DNA from: Piromyces finnis
Taxonomy: Eukaryota; Neocallimastigomycota; Neocallimastigomycetes; Neocallimastigales; Neocallimastigaceae
Length of the DNA: 64,000 bases
Assembly (NCBI GenBank): GCA_002104945.1
Contig: MCFH01000005.1
Location: 857,501-921,500, forward strand
Direction: 5' to 3'
The translations under genes were made by a program, and so were the position numbers. Below are positions 25,562 to 43,013 of the stretch, piece after piece (within the stretch, counting starts at the first letter, position 1; every line of letters starts with the position of its first letter). The notes beneath the pieces are model-generated. The model did no database searches. It was not told the origin of the DNA and saw nothing but the letters and a program-made list of their open reading frames with translations.

Positions 25562-28300
25562 ATGTTTGATATTCATCTTCATTGGATTAAAACAGGATGT
25601 GAGTATATGAAAAGTCATAATCCTAAGAAGGCCTGGAAATGGATCAAGAAAACTGCAAAAATTGGAAAAGATTCTTTCTTTATTGCTCAACCAATTAAAA
25701 ACAAAAATGGAGAATTAGTTGTTGCTACGGAAGAACAACTAGATGTGTGGCATGATCATTTCGAAAAGCTTGCATCAGATCCAAGTGGTGTAAGTCTTGA
25801 TTTGGAGCATTGGTATGAAGAACCAACGAATAAACGTTTTTCACTCCCTATGCTTGATGAATGGGATATCAACCAAGATATTAGTATTGATGAAGTCAAG
25901 TCAGCTATCCTCTCTACTCCGAATTATAAAGCATCAGGTCCGGATGGTATTCCAATTGAATTTTACAAAGCATTAATTCCATCAAGTAATGATTCTAATA
26001 ATGCTACAGATAATAATTCTTCCGGTAATACCACTTCAGATAATGATGCTTATGGTTTAAATTTTATTCTTAAATTATTCAACCGTATTTGGGATGGAGA
26101 CTTCCCCAACTCATGGAATGAATCCAGTATTGTTTCTATTCCTAAGAAGGGAGATTTGACAGATTGTGATAACTATCGAGGTATATCACTTATCAATAAT
26201 GGTATTAAGTTGATTTCCAAAATTGTCACCACTAGAATCTCAGAATATGGTCTAAAGAATAATTTCATTAGACCTGAACAATTTGGTTTTCGAAAAAAGG
26301 AAGAAAGTATCAGTCTTTTCATTTCAATCCAAGAAATATGCCGTAGACGTCAATTAGATAATAAAGAGACATATTTGGCCTTTTTAGATCTCAGGAAAGC
26401 ATACGATTCAGTCCCAATCGGTAATATTCTCCATAAATTAGATTGTTTAGGAATCCGAGGTAAGAGTTTACAATTCATCAAAAATTTATATTTAACATCT
26501 AAGGCTAATGTCAAATTAGATGGACAATTCTCGAAATCTTTTGATGTGAAGAAAGGAGTCCGTCAAGGATGCCCTCTTTCTCCTATTCTCTTTAATCTCT
26601 TTATTAATGATATATTTAAAGAGTGCGAAGATCTAGGAGTCAGTTTAGGTGACACTCGATGCTGTGGTGGACTTTTTGCAGATGATATAGTTATTTGTGC
26701 TCCAACAAGAGGATGCTTAAAAAAGATGCTTAGAAGAGTTAATGAATGGGCCTTGTATAATGAAATGGAATTTGGTATCCAGAAGTGTTCAACGATGGTG
26801 ATTCGTCCTGAATCAATAGAAAATCAGAACAAGAGAGATCCAACATTTTACTTAGCAGGACAACCCATTCCAACTACTGATTGTTATACTTATCTTGGTG
26901 TTCCATTTGATAAGAATCTGTCCCTTAAACCAGTTATTAAAGCTCTTAATAACAAGGTTTTGAAAGGGCTTTTTTCAGTCAGTAAATTCTTAAGAAATCC
27001 TAATATTCCTATTCCCTTCAAAAAGCTAGTACTTAACTCACAAGTGATTAGCAGAGTTTCATACTTTGCACCATTTCTTGGATCCAACAAAGCCAGGTCT
27101 AGAATTGCACAGAAGCATGTTAACAAAGGAATACGATGGGTTGCCGGAGTTCATAAAGCTGTATCGTTTATATCTTTATACTCTATCTCAAAAGATTTGA
27201 ATATTCCTCCATTGTCAGCCAAATGTGCTTTAGCTCAGGTTAAATGTTTTAACAAATGGAAAAACTCAAATTGTATTATCTCACACCTTGTCAATTACAT
27301 TCCTAAATTTAGAAAATACACGTGGTGCAAATCAAGTAGGACACTTGATAAAAAACTTAAGAAACATGGAGATGTTAAAGCAGTTAAAAACTTTTATTGG
27401 AAAGATCTCAAAGGGAATTCAATCAAAGCGCAATATTATGATGATAATAAGTTTATTGAAACTAAAGATTTTATTAAATTATGTTATGAGTACCCAGAGT
27501 TTGCCTATGGCTTCTACTGGCTATTGAAAGCAAGAAGCGGATACAAGTTGGATGCTAGAGTTGCCAAAGCTGCCAAATTTGTTGATCCAGTTTGTCCTAA
27601 CTACTGTCCATGTTGCAAGTGTGGAGATCAAAGTATTAAACATTGGTTATTAGATTGTCCAACATTTAGAGATATCCGTATTAAACATTATGATTCCATA
27701 GTCCATCTATTAAATTTTTTCAGTCAACGTAATTCCAATAGTCCTATCAATAATAATGAAAATGTTAATATCAGTAGAGATAGTAATAACATTAATAGTA
27801 ATAGTAACAATAGTAGTAATAACAATAGTAATAGTAACAATAGTAATAGTAACAATAGTAATAATAACAATAATAGAAATAATAATATTAGTAATGATAG
27901 CAATAGTGAAGATAATAATTCTAATTTAGATAGTAATTTAGTTAATGATAGTAATAGTTCTAATAATCCGGTGAATATTAATGTGTATGATTATTCTAGT
28001 GTGTGCAGTAAAATATTTAAATTCCTTCTTGGGGGAAGAAGTTTTAACAATATCAATTACAATTCAAGGGAATGGAAAGAACTTTGTAAGCGTCAGATTC
28101 AATCTGGTACTAATGAAGGAACACCATTCTTGACGGTAACCGCGGAACTTCTAACCAAAATCATGCCTTTTGCTATTGGCCAGCAATGGTCAATGTTCAA
28201 AAGGTTTGAAGCAACATCCAAGAGCGTCAATGCTGAAGAAACAGTAAGACAGGCCAGGAGGGCCAGCGCAACCAATGGAGATCATAATTTTGTTCCATGA
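25562..28300 (+). CDS. LINE reverse transcriptase, 5'-truncated polyprotein, 912 codons
   Basis: RNA-templated DNA polymerase of a LINE. Visible motifs: KASGPDGIP and PKKGDLTDCDNYRGISL (RT 1-2), FLDLRKAYDSV (first catalytic Asp), VRQGCPLSPILFNLFI, then the catalytic loop as FADD near residue 372 rather than the usual YADD. A C-terminal zinc-binding segment (CPCCKCGDQSIKHWLLDCP, near 680) is of the zf-RVT type. A Ser/Asn-rich spacer of variable length follows, encoded by an AATAGT-like microsatellite, then a conserved end NGDHNFVP. The apparent start codon lies in the duplicated target DNA: about the first five residues are not LINE-derived, so this is the open remainder of a longer protein. 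I cannot assign the LINE clade by eye. Confidence 0.93.
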   Translation: MFDIHLHWIKTGCEYMKSHNPKKAWKWIKKTAKIGKDSFFIAQPIKNKNGELVVATEEQLDVWHDHFEKLASDPSGVSLDLEHWYEEPTNKRFSLPMLDEWDINQDISIDEVKSAILSTPNYKASGPDGIPIEFYKALIPSSNDSNNATDNNSSGNTTSDNDAYGLNFILKLFNRIWDGDFPNSWNESSIVSIPKKGDLTDCDNYRGISLINNGIKLISKIVTTRISEYGLKNNFIRPEQFGFRKKEESISLFISIQEICRRRQLDNKETYLAFLDLRKAYDSVPIGNILHKLDCLGIRGKSLQFIKNLYLTSKANVKLDGQFSKSFDVKKGVRQGCPLSPILFNLFINDIFKECEDLGVSLGDTRCCGGLFADDIVICAPTRGCLKKMLRRVNEWALYNEMEFGIQKCSTMVIRPESIENQNKRDPTFYLAGQPIPTTDCYTYLGVPFDKNLSLKPVIKALNNKVLKGLFSVSKFLRNPNIPIPFKKLVLNSQVISRVSYFAPFLGSNKARSRIAQKHVNKGIRWVAGVHKAVSFISLYSISKDLNIPPLSAKCALAQVKCFNKWKNSNCIISHLVNYIPKFRKYTWCKSSRTLDKKLKKHGDVKAVKNFYWKDLKGNSIKAQYYDDNKFIETKDFIKLCYEYPEFAYGFYWLLKARSGYKLDARVAKAAKFVDPVCPNYCPCCKCGDQSIKHWLLDCPTFRDIRIKHYDSIVHLLNFFSQRNSNSPINNNENVNISRDSNNINSNSNNSSNNNSNSNNSNSNNSNNNNNRNNNISNDSNSEDNNSNLDSNLVNDSNSSNNPVNINVYDYSSVCSKIFKFLLGGRSFNNINYNSREWKELCKRQIQSGTNEGTPFLTVTAELLTKIMPFAIGQQWSMFKRFEATSKSVNAEETVRQARRASATNGDHNFVP

Positions 28301-28536
28301 TAAAATTTTGATCTTTGGCTCGGTGTCCCATTGGATGTCAAATACAATTATTATACTTTAGTATAATAGTGGCTTTCTTACTTTAATTAAAATTACTAGA
28401 ATACATTATACCCAATTTTTATTCATTTGTGTTTATTTAAACATATTTTTTTTATTTTTATTTTAATTTTAATTTTTTTATTACATGTATTATAATTTTA
28501 ATTAAATTAATAATAAAGTTTAAAATATTTGATGCC

Positions 28537-28586
<50 letters not shown>

Positions 28587-28594
28587 GATATTCA
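25564..28594 (+). mobile_element. LINE (non-LTR) retrotransposon copy A, 5'-truncated, with target-site duplication
   Basis: The element body runs from about 25,576 to the poly(A) tail ending at 28,582. It is flanked by perfect 12-bp direct repeats GTTTGATATTCA at 25,564-25,575 and 28,583-28,594. This is the hallmark of target-primed reverse transcription. The 5' end is truncated inside the endonuclease-RT linker, so the endonuclease seen in copy B is absent. The 3' UTR (28,301-28,539) ends TTTGATGCCGTT followed by about 43 A. The long intact reading frame suggests a recent insertion, although the copy cannot move by itself. Confidence 0.9.
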
Positions 28595-29135
28595 GGTAAG
28601 TTTGTATAGTATTTAATTAGAAGAGTAATACATTTTGTTGCTGTATTTTTTCTTTTATTCATGTATTCATGTAGTACTACTTTTCTCTTGTAAGAATCCA
28701 ATGTAGTCAACTTTAGCATTTGCATTGTATTTTTATATTCATGTAGCTATTGTTGTATTGTTTCTTGTAAGAGACTGATTCACTCTACATCATGTAAAAA
28801 TACTATTCACAAGCTTTCTGGTGTCGACATTCTTGATTCAAATTTTTTACCAATTTAAATATTTAATGAAAAGTAAAGTCAAACAATTTTAGTGTCAAAA
28901 GCGAATCGAATTTACTAACAACAAACCAAAACTAGAATTTTTAAAAAAAGTTAACAACTAGAATTCAAAAAAAAAAAAAAAAGAAACTTTAAACAAAGCA
29001 TCGTAACAATTTTTGTACTATCCAGTACTTTTAAGAAGAGAGAGAGAGACAGATTTTTTTTCCATATACGTTATATTTATAATTTTTATTAGTATTTATT
29101 TTATATTCAATATTTTTTAATTAGAATTAATTATC
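28595..29135. other. Interval between LINE copies, with imperfect tandem repeat
   Basis: It contains two diverged copies of a roughly 70-bp unit (about 28,642-28,709 and 28,725-28,795). They share a TGTATTTTT ... ATTCATGTAG ... TCTTGTAAGA order. The remainder, up to the ATG at 29,136, may include the 5' UTR of LINE copy B (A-run at 28,968-28,983; GA repeat at 29,037-29,049). The 5' boundary of copy B could not be placed. Confidence 0.45.
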
Positions 29136-31002
29136 ATGTCAGTCCTTTATATTAAAGATAAGAATTATATCAGACGTGGTACCTGGTCTTATGGTATCCC
29201 CTTAGATGATATTCGCTCCTTCTTTATCCGTGGTATTCGATCATGGTCAGTAAATATGCTATGGGAAAAACTCGAGGTTATTCTAGAAGATAAATTTAAT
29301 TCAGTTATTAGTGTTAAATATTTTCAAACTTTCAATGATCACTTTTTCTTAGTCAAGGTTCATGGTTCATCGAAAGATTGTATTAAAATCTTACACATGT
29401 TAAAGAAGAAACTTTCAGTTACCTCAATTTCCTTTTCAGCTCGTAGTAGAAGGAATCACAAATACACTTTTTCCACACTCAAACGTAAAATTTTAGTTTC
29501 TAATAAACATCAACATTCTATTCAACAATCATTTCAACAATCAGTTCAACAATCTCATCAACAATCCGATCTTCAACAAGATCTTCAACAAGATCTTCAA
29601 CAAGTTTCCCATCATGAAAATATTCCAGATCTACAGCAAACACAATTTCAATCTCAACATTCAACAATTAATTCTAATAGCTCTATCAACTCTGCTAACA
29701 GTTCAATAGTTGATAGTTCTTCAGTTTCACAGCCATCTAGTAATAGTTCTACTTATTCCTCTGATGCATCATCCATTAATAACGATGACTTTAATAATAA
29801 TAATAATAGCAACGATTCTTCCTCATCCAACAAGCCTGATAACTTTTCTTTTTGTCTTAGTTGGAACACCAATGGGTGGAATCATGAAAAGAGAGATAGT
29901 ATTAGCTATTTTCAAACCATTATTTTTATGTTTCCAAGAAACTGGTAATGGTTCTGGATCGAATACAGATTATCCTTGTCGTGTTACTTTGCGAAACTAT
30001 AGACACTTTTTCAAGAAAGCTGACGAATCAGTTCCTGGAATGAGAGGTTTATATTTAGGTTTTCACAATTCGTGTCAAGCCTCACTTGAAAACTTCTCTG
30101 GAAAGTATATTATTTCTATTTATACTTTTAGTCTCTGGAATAGATTCAAATGCTCGATTGGAAATGTTTATATGCCTCATAGTCATCACAACATCTATGT
30201 TGATCATGCAAAGTTAGAAGTTCGCTTGTGGTTACAAACTCATTCATCCCATCCATCGATTCTTGTTGGTGATTTTAATATGTCTAAAGTAAAATTATCC
30301 AACTGGTTATCAACTAATGGATTAGGAGATTGGGAAATTCTTCCGCTTAGAGGGTCGACTATCTCTTGGACTCGAGGTGATCAATCTTCCGACATTGACC
30401 ATGCTCTTATCAATTCGAAGATGAAAGATCTTATTCACTCAGGATCATTTATAAATAATTTTTATCCAGTATCAGACCATAAGCCACTTCTTATTAATGG
30501 TAAAATTATTCCTATGGATGATTTTTCTATTGACTTTAATGTTCCTAAGAAAATTCTGAAATGGAATAGATTAAAATGTGGTGATCAAAATATTAAGCAT
30601 TGGCTATTAGATTGTCCAACTTTTAGAGATATCAGTATTAAACATTACAATTCCATAGTCCAGCTATTAAATTTTATCAGTCAACGTAATTCCAACAGTC
30701 CTATCAATAATAATGAAAATGTTAGTATCAGTAGAGATAGCAATAATAATAATAGTAACAATAGTAATAGTTGCAATAGTAATAATACCTATAGTCATTA
30801 CAATAATAATACTAATAGTAGAAGTAATAATAGTAGTAATAGCAATAGTGAAGATAACCATTTTAATTTAGATAGTAATTTAGTTAATAAAAATAATAGT
30901 TTTAATAATCCGGTGAATATTAATGTGTATGATTATTCTAGTGTGTGCAATAAAATATTTAAATTCCTTCTTGGGGGAAGAAGTTTTAACAATATTAATT
31001 AA
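29136..31002 (+). pseudogene. LINE polyprotein remnant: N-terminal domain plus AP-type endonuclease, frameshifted
   Basis: The first frame (29,136-29,948) begins MSVLYIKDKNYIRRGTWSYG and has a basic domain of about 130 residues of unknown fold. A Gln-rich repeat (QQS/LQQD) and a Ser/Asn linker follow, then the endonuclease start LSWNTNGWNHEKRDS. Near 29,900-29,910 the frame shifts, and the endonuclease continues in the next frame: QETGNG, then YMPHSHHN, VGDFN, SDIDHALI and SDHKPLLI. These are the catalytic landmarks of the endonuclease/exonuclease/phosphatase fold that nicks the target site in LINE retrotransposition. The frame then passes across the RT deletion into KCGDQNIKHWLLDCP and the Ser/Asn spacer, and stops just inside the nested insertion. 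Frameshift plus RT deletion make it inactive. Confidence 0.85.
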
Positions 31003-31033
31003 ATTAATAATAAAGTTTAAAATATTTGATGCC

Positions 31034-31065
<32 letters not shown>
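31001..31065 (+). mobile_element. Minimal LINE insertion (3' UTR tip plus poly-A) nested in copy B
   Basis: The last ~36 bp of the LINE 3' UTR (ending TTTGATGCCGTT) plus about 30 A interrupt copy B. The insert is flanked by TTTAACAATATTAATT (30,985-31,000) and TTTAACAATATCAATT (31,066-31,081), a 16-bp duplication with one mismatch. The uninterrupted copy A has this 16-mer once (near 28,042). This is an extremely 5'-truncated retrotransposition event. Confidence 0.85.
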
Positions 31066-31068
<3 letters not shown>

Positions 31069-31558
31069 AACAATATCAATTCTAATTCAAGAGACTGGAA
31101 AGAATTTTGCAAATGTCAGATTCAATCGGGCACCTACGAAGGAACACCATTTTTGATGGTAACAACGGAACTTCTAACCAAAATCATGCCTTTTGCTATT
31201 GGCCAGCAATGGTCAATGTTCAAAAGGTTTGAAGCAACATCCAAGAGCGTCAATGCTGAAGAAACAGTAAGACAGGCCAGGAGGGCCAGCGCAACCAATG
31301 GAGATCATAATTTTGTCCCATGATAAAATTTTGATCTTTGACTCGGTGTCCCATTGGAAGTCAAATACAATTATTACACTTTAGTAGCATTCTTACTTTA
31401 ATTAAAAATACTAGAATACATTATACCCAATTTTTATTCATTTCTATTTATTTAAACATATTTTTTTTTTTTTTTTTTTATTTTTAACATGTATTATAAT
31501 TCTAATTAAATTAATAATAAAGATTAAAAGTATTTAATATCGTTAAAAAAAAAAAAAA

Positions 31559-33231
31559 AGGTTTTCATTGTACATATAAAGAGGGTTCTACGGTTTTCTT
31601 AGTAAAATTATATGTATTACTAATAGTTCTATGAAGTTGTTTCAAACTTTATTAATATATCTAAAAATAAAATAGATATATGCAAAATACTTATAATCTT
31701 TTTTTGTGTAGAGTATTAAATTTATTATTACTATCGTTAAAAAGTGTCAATGAAAGAAATATTTTAATACAAAATTATTTAATAAGTAATACATAATAAG
31801 TTATAAATATTATGATTAAAAAGACTAATACTTTTATGCAAAGTTTTATTTTTAATAGTTTTTTTTTTTTTTGAGTTTATATATACTAAGACCATTAATA
31901 ATTCACAATTGAAAAAGCAATATTAATTGGTTTGTATATAAAGTGATAGAATATTTTACATATATATATATTATTTTATATTTTAATTTTTTTTAATAAT
32001 TGAATTAACTTCAAAGAACTTTATCTGTTAATATGAAAATACAATAAAAATTAAAAAGTATTTTTCAAAAAATAAGTCAAAATGTATATTCTTATATACG
32101 TTTCTTTTTTTACAATTAAAATTAAAAACCATAGGAGCTATAAAATAAAAATAAATGTATTTTAAATCATTAAAAACAAAATAATTACACGTTTAATGCT
32201 AATATTAAAATTAAATATATTTCAAGGAATTTTAATAGTATTGTTTATATAGATGAAGTTTAATGATAAAAACAAGTCAATATGAATATAATAGATAGTA
32301 AATCAGTTTTTTGTAGTTATTTTATGAATCATTATTTTTTTTATAAACATTAAGAAATTATATTATATATATTTTTTCTATTTTCCAAAATTTATTAATG
32401 TAAAATAACTACTATTGAATTTATTCTTCCTATTTCATTTATAATTTTATTCTTTAAAATTTTCAGATTATTCTTTTTAAATATTATTTTTTTTAAATAT
32501 TTTTTAAATATATTTTAGTATTTAATTTAATTAAAAATTTTTTTAATTAAAAAAGTGTTTCTTTTTTTTTTTTTTTTTTTTTTAAAAAAAACAAACTGGT
32601 ATTAAAAAGTTTTTATATTTAAATTAATTTTTATTTTTTCCTTTTTTTATTTATTAATATTTAATATGAAATAAAAGATATTATAAACATCCGTGATATA
32701 TTTTAATATTTTTTTAATAATACTGTATATTTGAAAAAATAGAGTGTATTTCATTGTAATATGCTTTATATTTTATATATTTTTTTTTTTTTACTAACAT
32801 TACGTTCTTTTTAAAGTATTATAATTTTTTTTTTTAGTAAACTTTAAATCATATAATTGTAATTGTACTTTATTATTTTTTACTTGCTGCTTTATAAATA
32901 TGATATATTAATAAAAAATTAGAAAAAAAAAAAACCTTAAAAATTACTATTTTTATTTTGTTTTAATTGAATTACAGAATTAAATTATAAAAAAATTAAT
33001 AACCTATATTAATTGTTTAAATAAATTAATACTGCTATTGTTTAGTTTTAGTGTAAGAAATAAGTTTATACTATATAGATAAAATTAGAAAATATAGAAA
33101 TATTAATAATAAAAGGATTATTGGAATATAATTATATAAAATAATATTTAATTTAGTGAATTGACCATACTTAAGGTGTTTATTAATATTTATTAAAAGA
33201 AAAAAAGTTTTATTAGAATATTTAAAATATC
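31559..33231. other. Intergenic region between LINE cluster and CFAP70
   Basis: A/T-rich DNA with scattered T and A homopolymers (for example near 31,858 and 32,563). No coding, RNA or repeat feature was recognised. It should contain the CFAP70 promoter, but no specific element stands out. Confidence 0.6.
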
Positions 33232-40007
<6,776 letters not shown>

Positions 40008-40882
40008 TTATAGAATTACGGAAGAAAACCAATTAATGAAAAATGTATTAATAATATATAAAATATTTATATATATATTTTAATTTTATTTATTTTGTAT
40101 TATTCTGTTATCTTTACCTATATATACTTTAATTATTAATATATTTATAAATAAAAACTATATCTAATTAAAAATGTAATAAAAATTATATCAAATCAAC
40201 AATAATAATATATTCATATATATTCATATTTATTCATATTTATTTATATTTATATATTTTTACTTTTTCCTTATTAAATAAATTAATTTATTTTGTTATA
40301 TGAGAATTATAGGAATTAATTGCTAAACTTATATTTAATTTTTCATATTAAATAATTAAAATATTATTAATATATTTTGTATAAATATTTAAAACTTTTT
40401 ATGTTATTTAATAACAACAATTGAATATTCATTGGTATATATAGAAAAATATAACCAGAAATAAAATAAAAAGAATGGCTTATTAATAATCTTCCTCACA
40501 AAGTTTGAATTATAAGAATAAATTTATTTATTTTGTATGGAATTGAAAAATTATAGGAAAAAATTCCTGTTAAGTAGGATCCGCTTAATTAGGTAATTTT
40601 TAATTTATTATAAAATAAACTTTATCTTTTAATACATATTTAATATAATACGAAAAAAAAATAAACATAAATTTTAATTATTTAATTATAATTAAGATAA
40701 AAAGAAATTAAAACTAATTTAAAAAAAGAATTAAAAATTAAAATTGAGATTAAAATTTAAATTTAAATAAAAGATATTTTCTTTTTTTCTTTTCTTATTT
40801 CTTTATTATCTTTTAACCATAATATAAAATATAAATAAAAAATAAGAATACTAAAATACTGTTATTACTATATATATAAAAA
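40008..40882. other. Intergenic region between CFAP70 and CLPP
   Basis: A/T-rich DNA holding the CFAP70 3' end and the CLPP promoter and leader. The A-rich leader just before ATG 40,883 resembles the leader of the V-ATPase gene. No distinct feature was seen. Confidence 0.6.
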
Positions 40883-42570
40883 ATGTCTTCATTATTAAAT
40901 TCTGTCGGTACAATTTTAAAAACTAACGTAATTAAGCCAAGTCAATTTTCAACATTATTTCATAAGTCATACTCTAATAAAAGTAAAGTTTTAATTCCAA
41001 ATAGTATTAAGACTAAACTTAATCCTATTAAAATTGAAAAAAATTTAAAGGTATTATTATTTTTAAGAATACATTTTTTCAAATTTTAAGCTATAATATA
41101 TTAAAAATACATTAATTAAATTGAATTTTATAAATAGACTTTAAACTCCATTAAAGAATATCATTCTTATTCTTCAGTAAGAGATTACTGGCTTCCAAGC
41201 GTTGTTGAATCAACTGTAAATAAATATATTTGTACTATTACTATTATATATTAATAAATTAAAAAAAGTTATAAATTTTTAATAAATGTTACTATGAAAT
41301 TGAACTTTTATAATATAGCCAAGAGGTGAAAAAGTTTGGGATATTTATTCCCGTTTATTAAAAGAAAGAATTGTTTTATTATATGGCGAAGTATGTAATA
41401 TAATCTTATTTATATAATTAATATAATATTTCTAATTTTTTATTTTGATGTATGAAACATTTAAAATTTAAAAATGTCTTTTTTCATATTATAAAATCAA
41501 ATTATGAAAGGTTAATGATGTAGTTTCCTCAAGTTTAGTAGCTCAATTATTATTTTTAGAATCAGAAAATCCAAAGAAACCAATTCACATGTACATTAAC
41601 TCACCAGGAGGTAGTGTTACAGCTGGAATGGTAATTTATATTATATTTAATTATTAAATGTTAAAAAAAAATATTAAAAAATACTTTTATTATATTATTC
41701 AAAATTTTATTTCAATGCTAAATGAATATACATATTTATTAAATTATATTGAATAGGCAATATATGATACTGTAAGTATTGCTTTAGAAATATTTATATA
41801 TTTTATTTCAATTAAGAAATAATAAATTAATTGAACATGTATTAATTATATAATCATACAAAAATTATTTAATATTTGTATTATTAAACTCCATAGATGC
41901 AAGTAAGTATTATTATATCGCATCTTAATAAAAGTAAATATATACTAATCTTTCTAATAAAAATAAAAAATGGATAATATTATATAATAGTATATTTCTT
42001 CACCAGTTCATACTTTATGTATTGGTCAAGCTTGTTCTATGGGTTCTTTGCTTTTAACTGGTGGAGAACCGGGAAAACGCTCAATTTTACCAAATGCAAG
42101 AGTTATGATACATCAACCAAGGTAAAAATAACTTCAATATTCATTACTATATTTCTATACTTTATAAACAATATATATAACAAAAAAACGATTATAAATA
42201 ATAATCAATTAAATAAAGTGGTGGTGCTCGTGGTCAAGCAACTGATATTGCCATTCATTGTAATGAAATATTAAAGGTAAAGAAGAATATTAATGAAATT
42301 TATGCTAAACATACAAAGAAACCATTAAGTGTTATAGGTAAATAAATAATGATGCTATTATTAATAATTTTGTTATGTACATAAAGTATAAAAAGAAAGG
42401 TCAAATATTTTAATATCTTGAAATTTATATATAAATTAGAAAAAGCTTTAGAAAGGGATAACTTTATGTCTCCAGAAGAAGCTCTTGAATTTGGTATTGT
42501 TGATTCTATTAAAGAAAAACGTGAACTTCCTGACGAAGAACAAAATGTCGACGATAAAAAGAGTGAATAA
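40883..42570 (+). CDS. CLPP: ATP-dependent Clp protease proteolytic subunit, organellar, 279 aa
   Basis: Serine protease subunit that forms the degradation chamber capped by a ClpX-type ATPase in mitochondria-derived organelles. Nine exons: 40883-41050, 41138-41215, 41319-41390, 41511-41630, 41757-41771, 41898-41903, 41991-42121, 42219-42337, 42440-42570; all GT-AG and in frame. Core begins near residue 72 ([25 protein letters not shown]). The catalytic triad is Ser169 (GQACSMGS), His194 (VMIHQPS) and Asp243 (ERDNFM); its spacings of 25 and 49 residues equal those of E. coli ClpP. The first ~60 residues are rich in Ser, Lys and Asn with no acidic residue before the mid-50s, as in a matrix targeting presequence. 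In an anaerobic fungus the likely location is the hydrogenosome (inference). The two microexons encode AIYDT and MQ. Confidence 0.95.
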
Positions 42571-42890
42571 ATCTTCTGACTCATTAAAAACATAATTAAT
42601 TTTTATCTAATATAGCAATAATCTTTCCACTTTTATTTTCTTTTTTAATATAAAAAAATTCCTTTAAATATAAACAAAATTAAACTCTAATATAAAACTC
42701 TTTGTTAAATACAAAAACAAAAACAACAACAACAAAAAAAAATTTACTATTTAATAATAATAATAATAAAAAAAAATGTAAAAAAGATAACTATTAAATA
42801 AATAAATATAAAATATAATAATCATATTCTTTTCAAGGTAAATATTTATTGTATTTAAATAAAAAGAGAAAAAGCTTTATTTTGGATTAA

Positions 42891-42981
<91 letters not shown>

Positions 42982-42982
42982 G

Positions 42983-43013
<31 letters not shown>

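Larger units (their letters stand above)
29136..31558 (+). mobile_element. LINE retrotransposon copy B, internally deleted, with nested insertion
   Basis: Same family as copy A: the 3' ORF end and 3' UTR (31,082-31,541) are nearly identical to it. Copy B keeps the 5' part that A lacks (N-terminal domain and endonuclease). It is missing the whole reverse transcriptase: endonuclease sequence near 30,570 joins directly to the zinc-binding segment. A second insertion interrupts it at 31,001-31,065. It ends in a short A run near 31,543-31,558. It is non-autonomous. Confidence 0.85.

Noticed and set aside
28507-28725. 72-codon minus-strand frame ending in poly-Phe
   Set aside because: It runs through the LINE poly(A) tail and the imperfect repeat; no homology or intron support.
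31037-31082. Boundary between two separate LINE copies at the internal poly(A)
   Set aside because: The flanking 16-bp repeat and the uninterrupted sequence in copy A show a single copy B interrupted by a tiny nested insertion.
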